Shown here: positions 30,920 to 32,229 of the stretch, piece after piece
Layout: every line of letters begins with the position of its first letter
Position numbering within the stretch: position 1 is the stretch's first letter
Source: an uncultured Anaerolineae bacterium
GTDB lineage: Bacteria > Chloroflexota > Anaerolineae > J036 > Brachytrichaceae
NCBI GenBank assembly: GCA_937927775.1
Contig: CALBEF010000081.1
Location: 1-32,229, forward strand
DNA length: 32,229 nt
Direction of reading: 5' to 3'
Made by a program: the position numbers and the translations under genes
Notes under the pieces: model-generated
The model's database searches: none
What the model saw: the letters and a program-made list of their open reading frames with translations, nothing else
Told to the model about the DNA's origin: nothing

Positions 30920-32056
30920 ATGGATTCTCCGATTCTGAGGGTGAACTACAAACCGCAGCTCCCGTCGAAGATCGACTACGGCATCGGCATTATCGGCTGC
31001 GGGGGGATCGTCAACTATGGACATCTGCCGGCGTACCGCAAGCACGGCCTGAACGTTGTGGGATGTTTTGACATCAACCGCGAGTCGGCGGAGAAGACAG
31101 CCCGGCAGCATGACATTCCCAAAGTGTACGAGTCGCTGGATGATCTGCTGAGCGACCACGAGATCGAGATTGTGGACATCGCCGTGCAACCGTGGCATCA
31201 GCGCCGGATCGCGGAACAGGCCCTGGCGGCCGGCAAACATCTCCTGTGCCAAAAGCCGCTGGCCGACGGGATTGTGGACGCGATCGCAATTCTGCGCGCC
31301 GCGCAGCAGTCCGGCCTGAAAGTGGCCGTCAATCAGCAAATGCGCTGGAGCGCCGGCATTGCGGCCGCCAAAGATCTTATCGATCGCGGATTCATCGGGC
31401 AGCCAACCGACGCGCAGATTCAGGTTTCGGCCAGCACGCCGTGGCATATGTGGCCGTGGCTGGCCGAATCGCCGCGCCTCGAAGTCCAGTACCACAGCAT
31501 TCACTATCTGGATGCCATGCGTTACCTGTTTGGAGACCCCGAATGGATCACCAGCCGGTTCGCCAAATATCCCCTGCAAAAAGCCCGCGCGGAGACCAAG
31601 ACGATCACGGTGCTCGATTACGCCTGGGGTATGCAGGCGCTGGTGGCTGTGAACCACTATGACGAGAGCGGCGACAACTACGCCACGTTTCGCTTTCTCG
31701 GCACCGAGGGGCTTATCAAGGGCACGATCGGCCTGATGTACAACTATCCAACCGGCCGGCCCGACACGCTGGAAGCGCACTCCAATAACTTCGCGCCGGA
31801 TGTCTGGTTCGATGTGCGCCTGGAGGGGTTGTGGATTCCCGACGCCTTCATCGGGCCGATGACGTCGCTGATGGCGGCGATCCAGTCCGGCGGAAAAGCC
31901 GTGACCGACATCACCGACAACATTAACACCATGCGTCTGGTCGACGCCTGTTACATCTCAGCCACCAAACACCGCACGGTGCATTTCGGCGAGTTCGAGG
32001 AGATTGACACGCTGCTGGCCGGCGGAACGGACGACGCCTCGCGCGCGCCCGCATAG
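30920..32056 (+). CDS. Gfo/Idh/MocA family oxidoreductase
   Basis: The 378-residue protein has an N-terminal NAD(P)-binding Rossmann fold, IGIIGCGGIVNYGHLPAYRKHG, and the C-terminal sugar-dehydrogenase domain. The family motif E-K-P reads Q-K-P here (LLCQKPLA, Gln111 and Lys112), keeping the catalytic lysine. Members oxidise or reduce sugars, inositols and related polyols. I chose ATG 30920 because GGAG is 7 nt before it and the promoter at 30848-30876 would start inside the longer frame. Substrate unknown; not linked to the araB pair by position. Confidence 0.92.
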   Translation: MDSPILRVNYKPQLPSKIDYGIGIIGCGGIVNYGHLPAYRKHGLNVVGCFDINRESAEKTARQHDIPKVYESLDDLLSDHEIEIVDIAVQPWHQRRIAEQALAAGKHLLCQKPLADGIVDAIAILRAAQQSGLKVAVNQQMRWSAGIAAAKDLIDRGFIGQPTDAQIQVSASTPWHMWPWLAESPRLEVQYHSIHYLDAMRYLFGDPEWITSRFAKYPLQKARAETKTITVLDYAWGMQALVAVNHYDESGDNYATFRFLGTEGLIKGTIGLMYNYPTGRPDTLEAHSNNFAPDVWFDVRLEGLWIPDAFIGPMTSLMAAIQSGGKAVTDITDNINTMRLVDACYISATKHRTVHFGEFEEIDTLLAGGTDDASRAPA

Positions 32057-32059
32057 GGC

Positions 32060-32068
32060 TATGGTATG
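32060..32068 (+). promoter_or_regulatory. Possible extended -10 promoter for the last gene
   Basis: TGG-TATGTT lies 42 nt before the ATG at 32110 and just after the oxidoreductase stop. No -35 is visible, and read-through from the upstream gene is equally possible. Confidence 0.3.
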
Positions 32069-32109
32069 TTTGTCCTGCCCGCCGCGCGGCCGGCGGCGAT
32101 GGAGCGCGA

Positions 32110-32229
32110 ATGGCAGAACAACGCAAAGTGGCGGAAGAGGCCCTGCTCAACACGTATCTGACGCAGGATCAGTTGCCCGACTACGACGCCATCATCACAG
32201 AGGACGACACGCCGGTGGACAACATCTAC
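32110..32229 (+). CDS. N-terminal part of a hypothetical protein, possibly Uma2-like (cut by window edge)
   Basis: An ATG with GGAG 8 nt upstream opens a frame that continues to the window end, 40 codons. The visible part is acidic and without a signal peptide (EEALLNTYLTQDQ, ITEDDTPVDNIY). The TPVDNIY stretch resembles the start of Uma2/DUF820-type proteins, which have a restriction-endonuclease-like fold. That is a recollection from little sequence, so treat the product as unknown. Confidence 0.5.
   Translation, partial: MAEQRKVAEEALLNTYLTQDQLPDYDAIITEDDTPVDNIY

Overview
This 32 kb window is a gene-dense piece of a high-GC bacterial chromosome. It carries about 31 protein genes, most on the minus strand, and no rRNA, tRNA, CRISPR array or insertion sequence that I could find. 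The gene style suggests a Chloroflexota (Anaerolineae-like) bacterium. Supporting signs are the SDEV-type metallophosphoesterase, the Chloroflexi-like FabF/PlsX and PAP2 proteins, the abundant GCCGGC hexamers and the tandem heptanucleotide arrays between genes. This assignment is inference; no marker in the window settles it.

Layout. Positions 1-3201 (minus): a lipoprotein cut by the window edge, a hairpin-rich gap, then ftsY-prfB-metallophosphoesterase; prfB carries a textbook +1 programmed frameshift. 3392-3721 (plus): a small chimera joining the front of an AbrB/MazE-type antitoxin to the back of a PIN/VapC toxin. 6523-3780 (minus): a polar amino-acid ABC importer in the order binding protein, permease, ATPase, behind a good sigma70-type promoter. 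9557-6831 (minus): threonine aldolase, a PIG-L deacetylase and an HAD-IB phosphatase. 13038-9679 (minus): an alkaline-phosphatase-superfamily sulfatase, lgt, a PAP2-like membrane protein and acylphosphatase, tightly packed. 16367-13163 (minus): plsX-fabF and a NERD-like membrane protein. 17144-16488 (minus): a LON substrate-binding-domain protein.

17343-20358 (plus): ribulokinase (araB), a sugar phosphate isomerase/epimerase, then bacterioferritin. 25318-20473 (minus): a MarR regulator followed by the two halves of a heterodimeric ABC exporter, with a promoter and a palindromic operator visible in front of the regulator. 26114-25467 (minus): a fatty-acid-hydroxylase-type membrane protein with a strong terminator. 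26156-27454 (plus): an MFS transporter converging on and overlapping tyrS (28712-27441, minus). tyrS and moaB (28840-29358, plus) diverge from overlapping promoters. 30752-29370 (minus): a MATE exporter. 30920-32056 (plus): a Gfo/Idh/MocA oxidoreductase, followed by a gene cut by the right edge.

The most unusual signal is not a gene. At least ten short arrays of 7-bp tandem repeats, in a few sequence families, sit at gene borders throughout the window. One lies in frame inside the PIG-L gene, three supply the stop codon and last residues of neighbouring genes (prfB, threonine aldolase, ABC exporter subunit), and one changes from one family to another without losing the 7-bp register.
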